A stretch of 15,297 nucleotides of DNA from an uncultured Prevotella sp. (GTDB lineage: Bacteria > Bacteroidota > Bacteroidia > Bacteroidales > Bacteroidaceae): contig ONQK01000148.1 of NCBI GenBank assembly GCA_900319895.1, forward strand, positions 1 to 15,297, given 5' to 3'. Every line of letters starts with the position of its first letter. Position 1 is the stretch's first letter. The notes under the pieces were generated by a model that saw only the letters and a program-made list of their open reading frames with translations, did not search any database and had not been told where the DNA came from. The translations under genes and the position numbers were made by a program. Of this stretch, positions 6,207 through 14,262 are shown piece by piece.

Positions 6207-7925
6207 ATGAAGACAGAACCTATGAGTTTCATAAAGAGAGTATTGTTGCAAATGCGATATGGCGAGGCTGCAATTGATGAGCCTGCCGCACTATTGAAGG
6301 TGGCAGAAGATGATTTTTATGATTGTATGTTTCCTGTGATACAGCGGGTAGCGGATGAATATGAGGCTGCTGACGTCAAGATTGAGGAGTTGGAAATTGA
6401 TTTGGGGGAGCTGACGATGGAAGAGGTGCCTTTTCAATTGGAAAAATCGCTTAAAAAGGCACTGGAGCAGCATATAACCCCATTTCATAATGATAAAACG
6501 GCTTTTGCTCCTTCAAAACAGGTTGTTGGGAAAGCCTCGAATTCTTCTCAAGGTAGTCATGAACAGTTCTCCGAGCCTTATGGGTGGCAAGTTGAAGGGA
6601 CAAGCTCTGTTGTTGCAAGGCATCATCATCTACCAGGTGAAGAAGGGCATGTCTTTGCAGAAGAGGGGGGCTCTCTGGCTTTGGCTCATCAGTTCCTGCT
6701 TTTCTTGGGTGATGAACAATTGCCGTGGACAGAGGAACCGTCGCACTTTGATGCGGATAATTGGTGCGGTGATGAGATCTTCTCCTTGCTTTCTGATTTG
6801 AATTTTTCGCGCTCAATTTACAAACAGTGCCAGCAGCCTGCCGCCCTCTGCCGATTGTTGATGTATGGCAATGATGAATTTCTGGTGCAGGTGGCCGGCC
6901 AATGGCTTAATGACGACACTTTGCACACATATCAATTGAGAGAGCTGTTGTTTCATCATGGCATCATGGCTGTGGAACGGCAGGCGTTGCCGCTGATAAG
7001 CGCTTTGCCTTCAGCTTTATTAAGGCTCTTGTTATTGGTCCTGGTTCGTGAGGGCTGTCCAACAGATGTTCAACTGAATGATTCTTCGATGGAGTTGTTG
7101 ACCAAAGCTTTTCACGAGCTCTATATGGAAAAGGGTCTTCTATTGACTGAAATGACATTGTCGGTTCGTGAAGATGAAGACCTGTCGGAGGGTCTCAAGT
7201 CTATTGAAGATGATATGCAAGCGATTTTTAAGCCGTTTTTGCCGGCAGCGGAACAAATGACTGCGTCGTGGAAGAAGCATCTGCTGGAAGAAGTCAGGGA
7301 TTTTGGCAAGACAAAGGCTTCTAGTTGTGGTGCTCGATTGACTGAAACGACATTGTCAATTCGTGAAGATGAAGACCAGCCGGAGGGTATCAGGACATTT
7401 ATGTCCGATGGACGACATTATGAAACCGATGTGGCAGGAATCGTACTCCTGCATCCTTTTTTGCCCATTTTTTTTCAGCGGGTGGGACTCCTGGATGCTC
7501 AGAACCGATTTCTCAGCCTAGAAAAGCAATTGCATGCGGTGCATTTGCTGCGTTATCTCGCGGGCAAGGACCAGCCGCATCAAAGCTATCAGTTGGTCTT
7601 GGAGAAAATAGTCTGCGGGCTGCCCCCTGATTTTCCTATTCCATCTGAATATGAGGTCGGCGATGACGAAAAGATGGAGATTTCCGACCTATTTGGCGCT
7701 GTAAGGCAATATTGGCGCGCTGTGAGCGAGACCTCAACACCTGGCATTCAACGTTCTTTTATACATCGTCAGGGGATGGCATGTTTTGAGGAACCATATT
7801 GGGTCTTGAGAGTGGAGGAGTCGGCAGTAGACATCCTGATGGATGAGATTCCTTGGGAATTGTCGATGTTGGTATTGCCTTGGTGTGAATTCCCTGTTTG
7901 GGTGGAGTGGCAAAATTACAGATGA
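6207..7925 (+). CDS. Contractile injection system tape-measure protein (Afp14-like, CIS_TMP family)
   Basis: The 572-residue protein shows both hallmarks of eCIS tape-measure proteins. Near the N-terminus (about residues 55-70) it has IEELEIDLGELTMEEV, the conserved 'leIDLG' element. Near the C-terminus (about 410-480) it has VAGIVLLHPFLPIFFQRVGL followed by LLRYLAG and LEKIVCGLPPDFPIP. The middle is variable and includes an in-frame direct repeat (residues 313-329 and 378-394). Such proteins govern the length of the tube and sheath during particle assembly; Afp14 of the Serratia antifeeding prophage is the reference case. At 572 residues this copy is short, so a short particle is predicted. 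The ATPase gene begins 10 bases downstream. An alternative in-frame start exists at 6222 (MSFIKRV); the ATG at 6207 keeps the leader short but either is possible. Confidence 0.9.
   Translation: MKTEPMSFIKRVLLQMRYGEAAIDEPAALLKVAEDDFYDCMFPVIQRVADEYEAADVKIEELEIDLGELTMEEVPFQLEKSLKKALEQHITPFHNDKTAFAPSKQVVGKASNSSQGSHEQFSEPYGWQVEGTSSVVARHHHLPGEEGHVFAEEGGSLALAHQFLLFLGDEQLPWTEEPSHFDADNWCGDEIFSLLSDLNFSRSIYKQCQQPAALCRLLMYGNDEFLVQVAGQWLNDDTLHTYQLRELLFHHGIMAVERQALPLISALPSALLRLLLLVLVREGCPTDVQLNDSSMELLTKAFHELYMEKGLLLTEMTLSVREDEDLSEGLKSIEDDMQAIFKPFLPAAEQMTASWKKHLLEEVRDFGKTKASSCGARLTETTLSIREDEDQPEGIRTFMSDGRHYETDVAGIVLLHPFLPIFFQRVGLLDAQNRFLSLEKQLHAVHLLRYLAGKDQPHQSYQLVLEKIVCGLPPDFPIPSEYEVGDDEKMEISDLFGAVRQYWRAVSETSTPGIQRSFIHRQGMACFEEPYWVLRVEESAVDILMDEIPWELSMLVLPWCEFPVWVEWQNYR
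7143..7193 (+). repeat. Direct repeat copy 1 inside the tape-measure gene
   Basis: A 51-nt segment encoding LTEMTLSVREDEDLSEG (residues 313-329) recurs at 7338-7388 with five mismatches. The offset is exactly 195 bases (65 codons), so the reading frame is preserved. Confidence 0.9.
7338..7388 (+). repeat. Direct repeat copy 2 inside the tape-measure gene
   Basis: The second copy encodes LTETTLSIREDEDQPEG (residues 378-394), about 90% identical in DNA to 7143-7193. It sits immediately before the conserved C-terminal domain. Sequence between and after the copies is not clearly repeated apart from a short PFLP echo that is out of register. Confidence 0.9.
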
Positions 7926-7935
7926 ACGTAAAAAA

Positions 7936-9273
7936 ATGAAAGACATGTTTATAGAGAAGGAATTGCAGTGGCTCACTGACATCGTGGTGGCCAGACTGAA
8001 ATTGTATTTTAACCAAGAATGCAGTGTTGATGACGTCAGGCAGCTAGTGCCACCGCCTTTGGATGAAGTGCAAGACAGTGTATATGCCCGTTTTGTGCAG
8101 TCCCATGGCATGGGGTTTAATGACCGGGTCTTGCTGATGTTGGCATGGGTGCCGTATTTGAAACCTCAATTGCTGGACTGTTTCCAGGTCAAAAATTCTG
8201 ACACAGGACAACGGTTTGTTGAGTTTGGCTGTGTTGAAAGAGGCATGGATGGTGGCATAAAACCGACGTTGGGAACGGCGCTTTTCTTGCTGGCGGGCGA
8301 TGAGGTAAGCCGTCGGTTGGAATTGGCCGACTATTTCACGCGGCATCCTTTCTTTGCCACTGCTTCATTTTTTAGGAAAGAGAATGCCGACTCGTCTACA
8401 TTTTCCAATTGGACAATCTGTCCCTCGGAAGACCTGCTTGATGAGATTGTCTTCGGGCGCTCGTTTGTCCCTGATTTTTCGAGCAATTTTCCTGCGGTTC
8501 ATATTTCTACCACTCGCATTTGGGACGATTTGGTGCTTGACGAGACGACCATGCGGCTGGTGGAAGAGATTAAACTTTGGGTGGAGTATGGCGACCGTGT
8601 GCGCAAGGAGTGGAACCTCGAACATAAGGTGAAGCCTGGCTTTAGGGCGTTGTTCTACGGGCCTTCGGGTAGTGGCAAGACCTTCACGGCCACCTTGTTG
8701 GGCAAGGCAACAGGGAAGGAAGTGTATCGCATCGACCTTTCCATGGTGGTCTCCAAGTATGTAGGCGAGACGGAGAAAAATCTCTCCAAGGTGTTTGAGT
8801 TGGCGGAAGGGCGCAATTGGATCTTGTTTTTTGACGAGGCCGATGCCCTCTTCGGCAAGCGCACGGGCTTGAAGGACGCCCACGACCGCTATGCCAACCA
8901 AGAGGTGGCCTATCTTTTGCAGCGCATCGAGGATTACCGAGGCTTGGTGGTGCTTTCCACCAACCTGAAATCCAATATTGATGAGGCCTTTGCGCGGCGT
9001 TTCCAGAGTGTCATCCGTTTCCCGATGCCTGATGCCGGGCAGCGTGAGCGCTTGTGGCGCGAGACTTTCTCGTCCAGTTGCGTTTTTGAGGAGGATTTTG
9101 ACTTAAAGGTGCTTGCCGGCAAGTATGAGATGGCCGGCGGCTCCATCCTCAACGTGGTGCAGTATGCCTCGTTGATGGCCATGAGCCGTAGTGAGAAACT
9201 CATACGCAAATCCGATGTCATAGAAGGCATCCGCCGCGAGCTCCAAAAGGAAGGGAAGATGATGGAGGCATAA
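7936..9273 (+). CDS. AAA+ ATPase of the contractile injection system (Afp15-like)
   Basis: The 445-residue protein has an N-terminal region specific to eCIS ATPases (about 1-190) and a C-terminal AAA+ module. Visible motifs are Walker A GPSGSGKT (about 242-249), a pore-loop-like MVVSKYVGE, Walker B ILFFDEAD (about 296-303), sensor 1 VLSTN, an arginine-finger region AFARRF, and sensor 2 AGGSILNVV. I chose ATG 7936 because it lies 10 bases after the tape-measure stop; an in-frame upstream ATG at 7843 would add 31 residues coded inside the end of that gene and lacks family character. In Afp/PVC systems this cytoplasmic ATPase is carried next to the tape-measure gene and is implicated in particle assembly or cargo loading, though its exact step is not settled. 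A terminator follows directly. Confidence 0.93.
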   Translation: MKDMFIEKELQWLTDIVVARLKLYFNQECSVDDVRQLVPPPLDEVQDSVYARFVQSHGMGFNDRVLLMLAWVPYLKPQLLDCFQVKNSDTGQRFVEFGCVERGMDGGIKPTLGTALFLLAGDEVSRRLELADYFTRHPFFATASFFRKENADSSTFSNWTICPSEDLLDEIVFGRSFVPDFSSNFPAVHISTTRIWDDLVLDETTMRLVEEIKLWVEYGDRVRKEWNLEHKVKPGFRALFYGPSGSGKTFTATLLGKATGKEVYRIDLSMVVSKYVGETEKNLSKVFELAEGRNWILFFDEADALFGKRTGLKDAHDRYANQEVAYLLQRIEDYRGLVVLSTNLKSNIDEAFARRFQSVIRFPMPDAGQRERLWRETFSSSCVFEEDFDLKVLAGKYEMAGGSILNVVQYASLMAMSRSEKLIRKSDVIEGIRRELQKEGKMMEA

Positions 9274-9275
9274 GC

Positions 9276-9309
9276 GAAAGGGGAGGTCTATCGCCCTCCC
9301 CTTTCTTTT
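9276..9309 (+). terminator. GC-rich terminator after the ATPase gene
   Basis: An 11-bp perfect stem (GAAAGGGGAGG at 9276-9286, CCTCCCCTTTC at 9295-9305) closes an 8-nt loop and is followed by a four-T run at 9306-9309. It lies two bases after the ATPase stop codon. Read on the minus strand the same hairpin is followed by a weaker T-containing stretch, so it might also stop transcripts arriving from the right. Confidence 0.85.
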
Positions 9310-9475
9310 GACTTCTGGGTATCCCGCACCTTACAGATTATTCGGTTTCCTTCAACAGCGTCGCCATTTAGCCTGTTTCTTTGTTTGTTGACAAAGCCTC
9401 AGCGTGGTTTCCCACCAGGTGTCGCCTCCGATTTTCCTACTTATCCGCATCCAAGTCGGAACCCTTACTAATCAA
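9276..9475 (-). ncRNA. Candidate structured small RNA between the converging units
   Basis: No protein is evident here, yet the minus strand has a promoter (9482-9515), about 200 nt of sequence and a hairpin at the far end (9276-9305). Long-range complementarity is visible: GATTA (9473-9469) with TAATC (9340-9336), and GGTTCC (9463-9458) with GGAAACC (9350-9344, one A bulged), forming a closing helix. Inside it lie local hairpins such as GTGG-GAAA-CCAC (about 9415-9404) and CTTTG/CAAAG (about 9396-9378). I do not recognise a family. A Bacteroidota 6S-type RNA or the Bacteroidales-1 motif, both described in this phylum, are possible identities that I cannot test here. The boundaries are estimates, and transcription is not proven. 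Confidence 0.42.
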
Positions 9476-9481
9476 GCACTA

Positions 9482-9515
9482 CAAAGATACATAAAAATTT
9501 CATTCATCTTGCAAA
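9482..9515 (-). promoter_or_regulatory. Minus-strand promoter for the candidate small RNA
   Basis: On the minus strand TATCTTTG (9489-9482) fits the TAnnTTTG -7 consensus exactly, and TTTG (9515-9512) lies 22 bases upstream, slightly longer than the common spacing of about 19. It points into the gap between the two converging operons, where there is no gene to serve other than the proposed RNA. Confidence 0.5.
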
Positions 9516-9535
9516 AAAAATCATTTTTTTATGAT
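9512..9535 (-). terminator. Weak U-rich terminator of the baseplate operon
   Basis: On the minus strand ATCAT (9535-9531) and ATGAT (9524-9520) can pair around a six-A loop, followed by an eight-T run counting the T opposite 9520. The stem is short and AT-only and overlaps the stop codon (9531-9529), so it is a modest terminator. Its T-run forms the presumed -33 element of the small-RNA promoter. Confidence 0.4.
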
Positions 9536-11721
9536 GGGAGACTAATTAATTTTATTAATCGGCCTTTGAAGTGGAGTAAAACGACAGTTGAATTGCGACG
9601 GCAGCCCTCTATGGACTCGGCATGATGAAGTTTTTCGTCAAATTGTCTTTCCAAGAATGACTTCATGGCAAAGAAAGCGGCTACATGTTTCTCGGAATAC
9701 GGTGCCAATTGGTATTTATGGGCACTTTCGTTGAAAACGTGGCAATAAAAGTTGAGGAATTGCTCCTCGGTGATTCCATTGAACAACTGGATTATACTTT
9801 TGATGTAGTCTACTGAAAGCTCTTTCCAATTCTTGATGCGTGTCAGGACGTCTTTTTCGTTGGCAGTTTTTAAAGCTTTGGCAATTTTCAGGAAAGTATG
9901 GACTTGAATCCTAGCCTTGTAATCCTTGATAATACGCATCTGCTCTACACGCAAATTCTTCGGCCTCTGGCTGCTTGGCAGTGATTTTCTTTTGAGTATT
10001 GTCCTGGACCTGAAAGCCTTAGCCTCTGAATCATAGACCAAAATGCGGCTTCTCAGGCTTTGCTTTGGTTTTTTGGACATCATCGACAGTTCATGTATAT
10101 TGTAATCTGAGATTTTTTTCTCCTCAATGTTGACGATTCGATTTTTTGCGATGACAGGAACTCGTATGGTGAGGTCTTTATTGACAGGTCGTACATTATT
10201 GTTGTCGGTAATGTATTTTGTGATTTTCGAGATGCCACTATGATGGAAAATGTCTTTTTGCAGGGTTTCCAAATGTTTTTTCTTGACGGCGGTCTTGTTC
10301 AGCGGATAGTCTAGAACTTTGATGTTCAAATCTTGGTCTTTTATGTATTTTTCCAATTTCAACTTGACAATGTTGACATTTTTACCATAATAGCCTTGAA
10401 TGACAAGCATGTCGTTTAAGCCAATTTCAGGATGGGAGGTGCCGTTGCTGGTGATATTCTGGTAATCGCAGCTCGCGTCTCTTCTTGAAAGCCGATGGGC
10501 AGCCCAATTGTTGAGAAGGTCTTGGCTGACATTGTAGTAAAATGGGATGGGTCTTTTGTCAATAGGCGTGCCGGGATTTTGCCATGATAGCTTCAAGGGC
10601 AGCGATTTCATCTTGGCGATGTTCCCATTGATGAAGCATTCTGACATCAGAATTATCCTGAAATACAACCGTTTTAGAATTTTGCAGGACCATAGGTAGT
10701 CGTTGTCAATTATCGCGGGTGTATAGTTTTGCCTGTAGTCACTGTCTGACGAACGTGCCCCCTTTCCTAAAAGAATGATTTGCTTGTAAGTGTTTTTATT
10801 GATGGAATAATAGGGATATTTCTCGCAGAATTCGTTATAATAATCCACAAATTCATTGATGGCATCGGCCAGGTCATGTAAATGGCAGAAAAAATAATCT
10901 GGTCTTTCTTCATTGAGCGTATTAATGTCCGATATTCTCTTATAGGTCTCGCCCAGTCGTTTTATGGCATTATTGTTGTTCTCCAACAATCCCTGCAATG
11001 CTTGATTTGACAAAGACTCATCGATCTTTTTGATGCCTTCAACGACTTTCTCTTTGTTGGCTTCAAAAAGCGCTCCTGTTTTTCTCATGAGTACGTTGAC
11101 ATTGATGGCATTGGCGATGTTCACAAAACGCTCCAACCTGACATGCCCTTCAATGGGTGGCAACTTGGTGACTAAAGGCACATTAAGGCAAGAGTCTTCA
11201 ATCAAAACCGGTCGAAACTCTACCTTATGGTCGGTTTGCACAATGTCGCATGAAACCTCGCTGCATTTAATCTTTCTGTTTGCTGCACAAAAATCAACGG
11301 CAATGGCCACAATATAATTGTTCAAGTTTGTGATGTTTATGGTTTGGCTTTTTAAATAGCCATGTAGCTTGGCATCTTCAGTGTCTTTGAAAAGGGAGTA
11401 GGCTATAGGCGGGAGGTCGTTTTTTTCGTTTCCGTCAATTGGATGCCGTTTGAGGGCGCTGTCTTTGACGGCAACGCTATAGCTCATGTCGTCATTGATA
11501 ATGATATGGTATCCGTCAGGAGTGCTTGCAACTCCTTCTCGAATAGTCAGTATGCCGTTGCTGAAAGTGTATTCAAGTCCTTGAAGTATGCCGTTGCCCA
11601 ATAGGTTGGCCCGGGTGAGCCGCGTTTGTTGGTCAAGATAACCGAAAGCCTGATTTAGGGAATCGCTGGTCAAGACCTGACCCGATACAAATTTGGGGTA
11701 AGAGTTGTTTGTTTGTTCCAT
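9529..11721 (-). CDS. Uncharacterised 730-residue protein, last gene of the eCIS baseplate operon
   Basis: I cannot assign this protein to a named family. Residues 10-75 (with SGQVLTSDSLN, LLGNGILQGLE and REGVASTPDGYHI) look like the small beta-rich entry domain seen on phage-tail and eCIS structural proteins, and IEGHVRLERFV follows near residue 190. The middle has an Asn-rich helical part and a conserved-looking segment PIPFYYNVSQDLLNNWAAHR. The last 150 residues are basic and mostly helical. There is no signal peptide, membrane segment or obvious enzymatic motif. It starts 12 bases after the Afp12-like gene, so it is co-transcribed with the baseplate genes, at the position where Afp/PVC clusters carry fibre or accessory genes. 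Its Lys, Asn and Ile content appears higher than that of its neighbours. A baseplate accessory or peripheral structural protein is likeliest; a cargo role is possible. Confidence 0.85.
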   Translation of the reverse strand: MEQTNNSYPKFVSGQVLTSDSLNQAFGYLDQQTRLTRANLLGNGILQGLEYTFSNGILTIREGVASTPDGYHIIINDDMSYSVAVKDSALKRHPIDGNEKNDLPPIAYSLFKDTEDAKLHGYLKSQTINITNLNNYIVAIAVDFCAANRKIKCSEVSCDIVQTDHKVEFRPVLIEDSCLNVPLVTKLPPIEGHVRLERFVNIANAINVNVLMRKTGALFEANKEKVVEGIKKIDESLSNQALQGLLENNNNAIKRLGETYKRISDINTLNEERPDYFFCHLHDLADAINEFVDYYNEFCEKYPYYSINKNTYKQIILLGKGARSSDSDYRQNYTPAIIDNDYLWSCKILKRLYFRIILMSECFINGNIAKMKSLPLKLSWQNPGTPIDKRPIPFYYNVSQDLLNNWAAHRLSRRDASCDYQNITSNGTSHPEIGLNDMLVIQGYYGKNVNIVKLKLEKYIKDQDLNIKVLDYPLNKTAVKKKHLETLQKDIFHHSGISKITKYITDNNNVRPVNKDLTIRVPVIAKNRIVNIEEKKISDYNIHELSMMSKKPKQSLRSRILVYDSEAKAFRSRTILKRKSLPSSQRPKNLRVEQMRIIKDYKARIQVHTFLKIAKALKTANEKDVLTRIKNWKELSVDYIKSIIQLFNGITEEQFLNFYCHVFNESAHKYQLAPYSEKHVAAFFAMKSFLERQFDEKLHHAESIEGCRRNSTVVLLHFKGRLIKLISLPS

Positions 11722-11733
11722 TGTATGTTGTTT

Positions 11734-14262
11734 TTATTTGTTTGCTTTTTGTTTTGAGAAGGCCCAATTTTCGATTATAGTAACAGCTTTGCCTGCCTCG
11801 TCCTTCCTCTCTTCACGCCAAATGTCTTGGGCCCATGCGTCGATGTGCATGAAGTCGAGGCGAGGCCGCAATTCGTGCCCAGAGCCGTCGACATTTGGTA
11901 AGATGATACTGGGGTAAATGTTTCTGAGTTCGTCGAACACTTTCAACATGGATTCTATGCCCTTGTCCTTTTCAACCGTCCAATTCATCCAATCCCTCTT
12001 TTTGACATTGACGACGGGCTGCCGCTTCAAAATTTTGATGTACTCACGGTAGGTCTTTTCGGCTTTCCACATGATGAATGGGTCTACCCAACAAATTTTC
12101 GCGGCGACATGGGCGGGGAAAGCCTCGCGAATGGTGCTTTCAACGAAAGCCCTGAATTCCATGTTCTGGCAAATGTCCAACCATCCTGTGACGAGAACCG
12201 TGGCGCGGAACGAGTAAGGGTTGTCGAGCAAGGTGCCAGGACAGTCTTCTCTGTTTAGTTTAAGGAAACGATTTTCCGTAATCTCTCCGTGTGGCAATAA
12301 AAGCGGGTGCTCGATGATGTGGATGCCGAAGCTGTCGTTGTAGTTTTCTTTGCGGTTGTCGTGGAAGTAGTGTTTGATGGTAACTGTCTTGTTCCCCTTT
12401 TCGTCAAAAGTCTCCTTTTTTCTAGTGCGTACGATAGGAGGGACACAGTCATATCTTGGCTTGTTGACACCCAATTGGGCTAAAATCATCCGTTCCACGC
12501 CAGTGAGTTTAACTTCTTCGGTGTAGTCGATGGCTTGTGAGCGGTGGCGGCTCAAAACAGGGTAGTTCCGCAGTAATTGCTTTTTGTCTTCTATCTCTTC
12601 CCGCTCAAATTGTAATAGTTGATAGGCATCGTTGGTGTTATTTGGATCGATGAGGTAGGCGAGGAGGCTATAGTCGACAAAAGCAGTATTGAAACGGGCA
12701 AGGAGGTGGTCCATTACTCGGCTGCGGCGGTCGATGTCGGCAGTGGTTTGTTGTTCAGTTCTTAGCTCTCTTTCATCAAAAGGCTTTAAGACTTGGCTAA
12801 CGTCTGTGATTTCCTTGTCGTTGAGCTCATGGAAGAAGTAGGTACGGTCGTCTTGCGCTCTATCAACAATGGGGCAGACAGCAAAATATTGTTCTATTGA
12901 TGCAAGTTGTTCCAGGTAATCGGCGATGAGCTGGTCGAAGAAGGTGAGATAGGCTTTAAGTTGCAGCCGCTCGGCCTTGAGCAGGTGGCTTGCACTTCCC
13001 GAAATACGCTCGATGCCCATCCGATAGGTTTTGGGAAAGAGATTTTGGAACGAATTGTAGGTTGAAAGATTGCGATGACGGCCTTTGGGCTGGGGGAAAT
13101 CGTGTTGTTGTTCCTTGTTGGGCAAGACCGTTTCCTTTTGGCGGAAATTACAGCGATTCATGCCTTTGGGCGCAAAGGTGATTCCGTTGCTGATGAAATA
13201 AATCTCGTTTTGGGGTGGGCATCCCTCATTGAAAGCACTTAAGCGGAACACACAGTTCTCACTGGTTAAACGTACTTTGTTGCAATTGCCGTACGAACTG
13301 TCGACTTCAATGTTCGACTTGTCCAGATCATCCTCGTTGACCAGGAAATAAAGCCGCTTGACGCTGACCACACCTTTGATTTTCATTAGGATATTGAGAA
13401 TGTCAGAAATAAAAATGATTTTTTTTCTTTTGTGTCTTCTCAATTCTTCTGAATCAATAAAACCGATATGTGGCAAGGTGCCTTGATAGATCTCTTCGGG
13501 CGTTTTTCCTTTTTTGATGAGTTCGGGAAGCGTCTGAAGCTTCAAGGCGGGAGAGAGGTGTTCGCCGATTTGCAGGGTCATCTCCTCTATGATTCGTTGG
13601 TAATGGGCATGTCGCTCGATTTCTATTTCCGCATGTATGCCGATGTATATTGGCTCAAGAATTTTCACTTCTTCCAAGTCTTCGCAGAGATTGCGGTGTT
13701 TGAGGTAGAAGTTGCGGATATAGTTCTTATAAGCCTCCTTGTAATTGTGGCCAAATGACTCCAGGAACCTCCATCTCTCATCGCGCCCGATGATGCTTCT
13801 CAGCCTGCTGTCATGCTGGATAAAAGTCTCATCTTCTAGCTCGACATTGAAACGATAGCGTCCTGCGGCTTTCATGGAGCCTTGTTTTTCTCCGGTTTCA
13901 GGGCAGTCAATCCAAATATTCCTGATGCCAGGAACGTTTTCAAGGATGAGTTTCCGATAGTCGTTGGCTGTGACAGGTTCGTGTGAGAGAATTTCATGGG
14001 CGGGGAATAGCGTGCCGGTTGGTCGCGGGAACTCCTCGCCTTTTTTCGTTAGTAAGTCGGCCATGCTGAACTGCGTACGGTATGCCAAGTCGGTCAGTGC
14101 AAAGCAGAGCGCCTCGAGAATGGTCACGCCGGGGTCATGCAGGTTGAAGTCGGTCCACTGCTTGTTGGCGATGCTGCGGATATATTCTAAACCGTAGGCT
14201 TTTAGCTGCTCGTAATCCAATGGATTGGGCAGGTTGTTGGGTGATGTGTCGTTGCTATTCAT
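11734..14262 (-). CDS. eCIS baseplate wedge protein, Afp12-like
   Basis: The 842-residue protein begins with the element WTDFNLHDPGVTILEALCFA (residues about 36-55), continuing into LTDLAYR, which is diagnostic of eCIS baseplate proteins. Further family features are the region starting FQNLFPKTY near residue 395, QLKAYLTFFDQLIADYLEQL at 434-453, and FPAHVAAKICWVD starting at residue 715. Together with the Afp11-like protein it should build the wedges around the central spike and trigger sheath contraction on target contact. It overlaps the end of the upstream gene by 8 bases (14255-14262), suggesting translational coupling, and the 730-residue gene follows after 12 bases. No truncation or frameshift is seen. 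Confidence 0.88.
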   Translation of the reverse strand: MNSNDTSPNNLPNPLDYEQLKAYGLEYIRSIANKQWTDFNLHDPGVTILEALCFALTDLAYRTQFSMADLLTKKGEEFPRPTGTLFPAHEILSHEPVTANDYRKLILENVPGIRNIWIDCPETGEKQGSMKAAGRYRFNVELEDETFIQHDSRLRSIIGRDERWRFLESFGHNYKEAYKNYIRNFYLKHRNLCEDLEEVKILEPIYIGIHAEIEIERHAHYQRIIEEMTLQIGEHLSPALKLQTLPELIKKGKTPEEIYQGTLPHIGFIDSEELRRHKRKKIIFISDILNILMKIKGVVSVKRLYFLVNEDDLDKSNIEVDSSYGNCNKVRLTSENCVFRLSAFNEGCPPQNEIYFISNGITFAPKGMNRCNFRQKETVLPNKEQQHDFPQPKGRHRNLSTYNSFQNLFPKTYRMGIERISGSASHLLKAERLQLKAYLTFFDQLIADYLEQLASIEQYFAVCPIVDRAQDDRTYFFHELNDKEITDVSQVLKPFDERELRTEQQTTADIDRRSRVMDHLLARFNTAFVDYSLLAYLIDPNNTNDAYQLLQFEREEIEDKKQLLRNYPVLSRHRSQAIDYTEEVKLTGVERMILAQLGVNKPRYDCVPPIVRTRKKETFDEKGNKTVTIKHYFHDNRKENYNDSFGIHIIEHPLLLPHGEITENRFLKLNREDCPGTLLDNPYSFRATVLVTGWLDICQNMEFRAFVESTIREAFPAHVAAKICWVDPFIMWKAEKTYREYIKILKRQPVVNVKKRDWMNWTVEKDKGIESMLKVFDELRNIYPSIILPNVDGSGHELRPRLDFMHIDAWAQDIWREERKDEAGKAVTIIENWAFSKQKANK

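Noticed and set aside
7843..7935. Upstream extension of the ATPase gene to the ATG at 7843
   Set aside because: The extra 31 residues overlap the tape-measure coding end, are Cys/Trp-rich and unlike the family; ATG 7936 fits the operon spacing.
8365..8901. Minus-strand open frame of 178 codons
   Set aside because: Antisense to the Walker motifs of the AAA+ ATPase; no features of its own.
9276..9475. Reading the gap RNA as a known riboswitch, SRP RNA, RNase P RNA or tmRNA
   Set aside because: The conserved boxes of the TPP, SAM and cobalamin riboswitches, the SRP GGAAGCA element, the RNase P GAGGAAAGTCC core and the tmRNA ends are all absent, and no downstream gene is positioned for riboswitch control.
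9404..9625. Plus-strand open frame of 73 codons crossing the converging gap
   Set aside because: It overlaps both the candidate small RNA and the end of the 730-residue gene, with no promoter or family resemblance.
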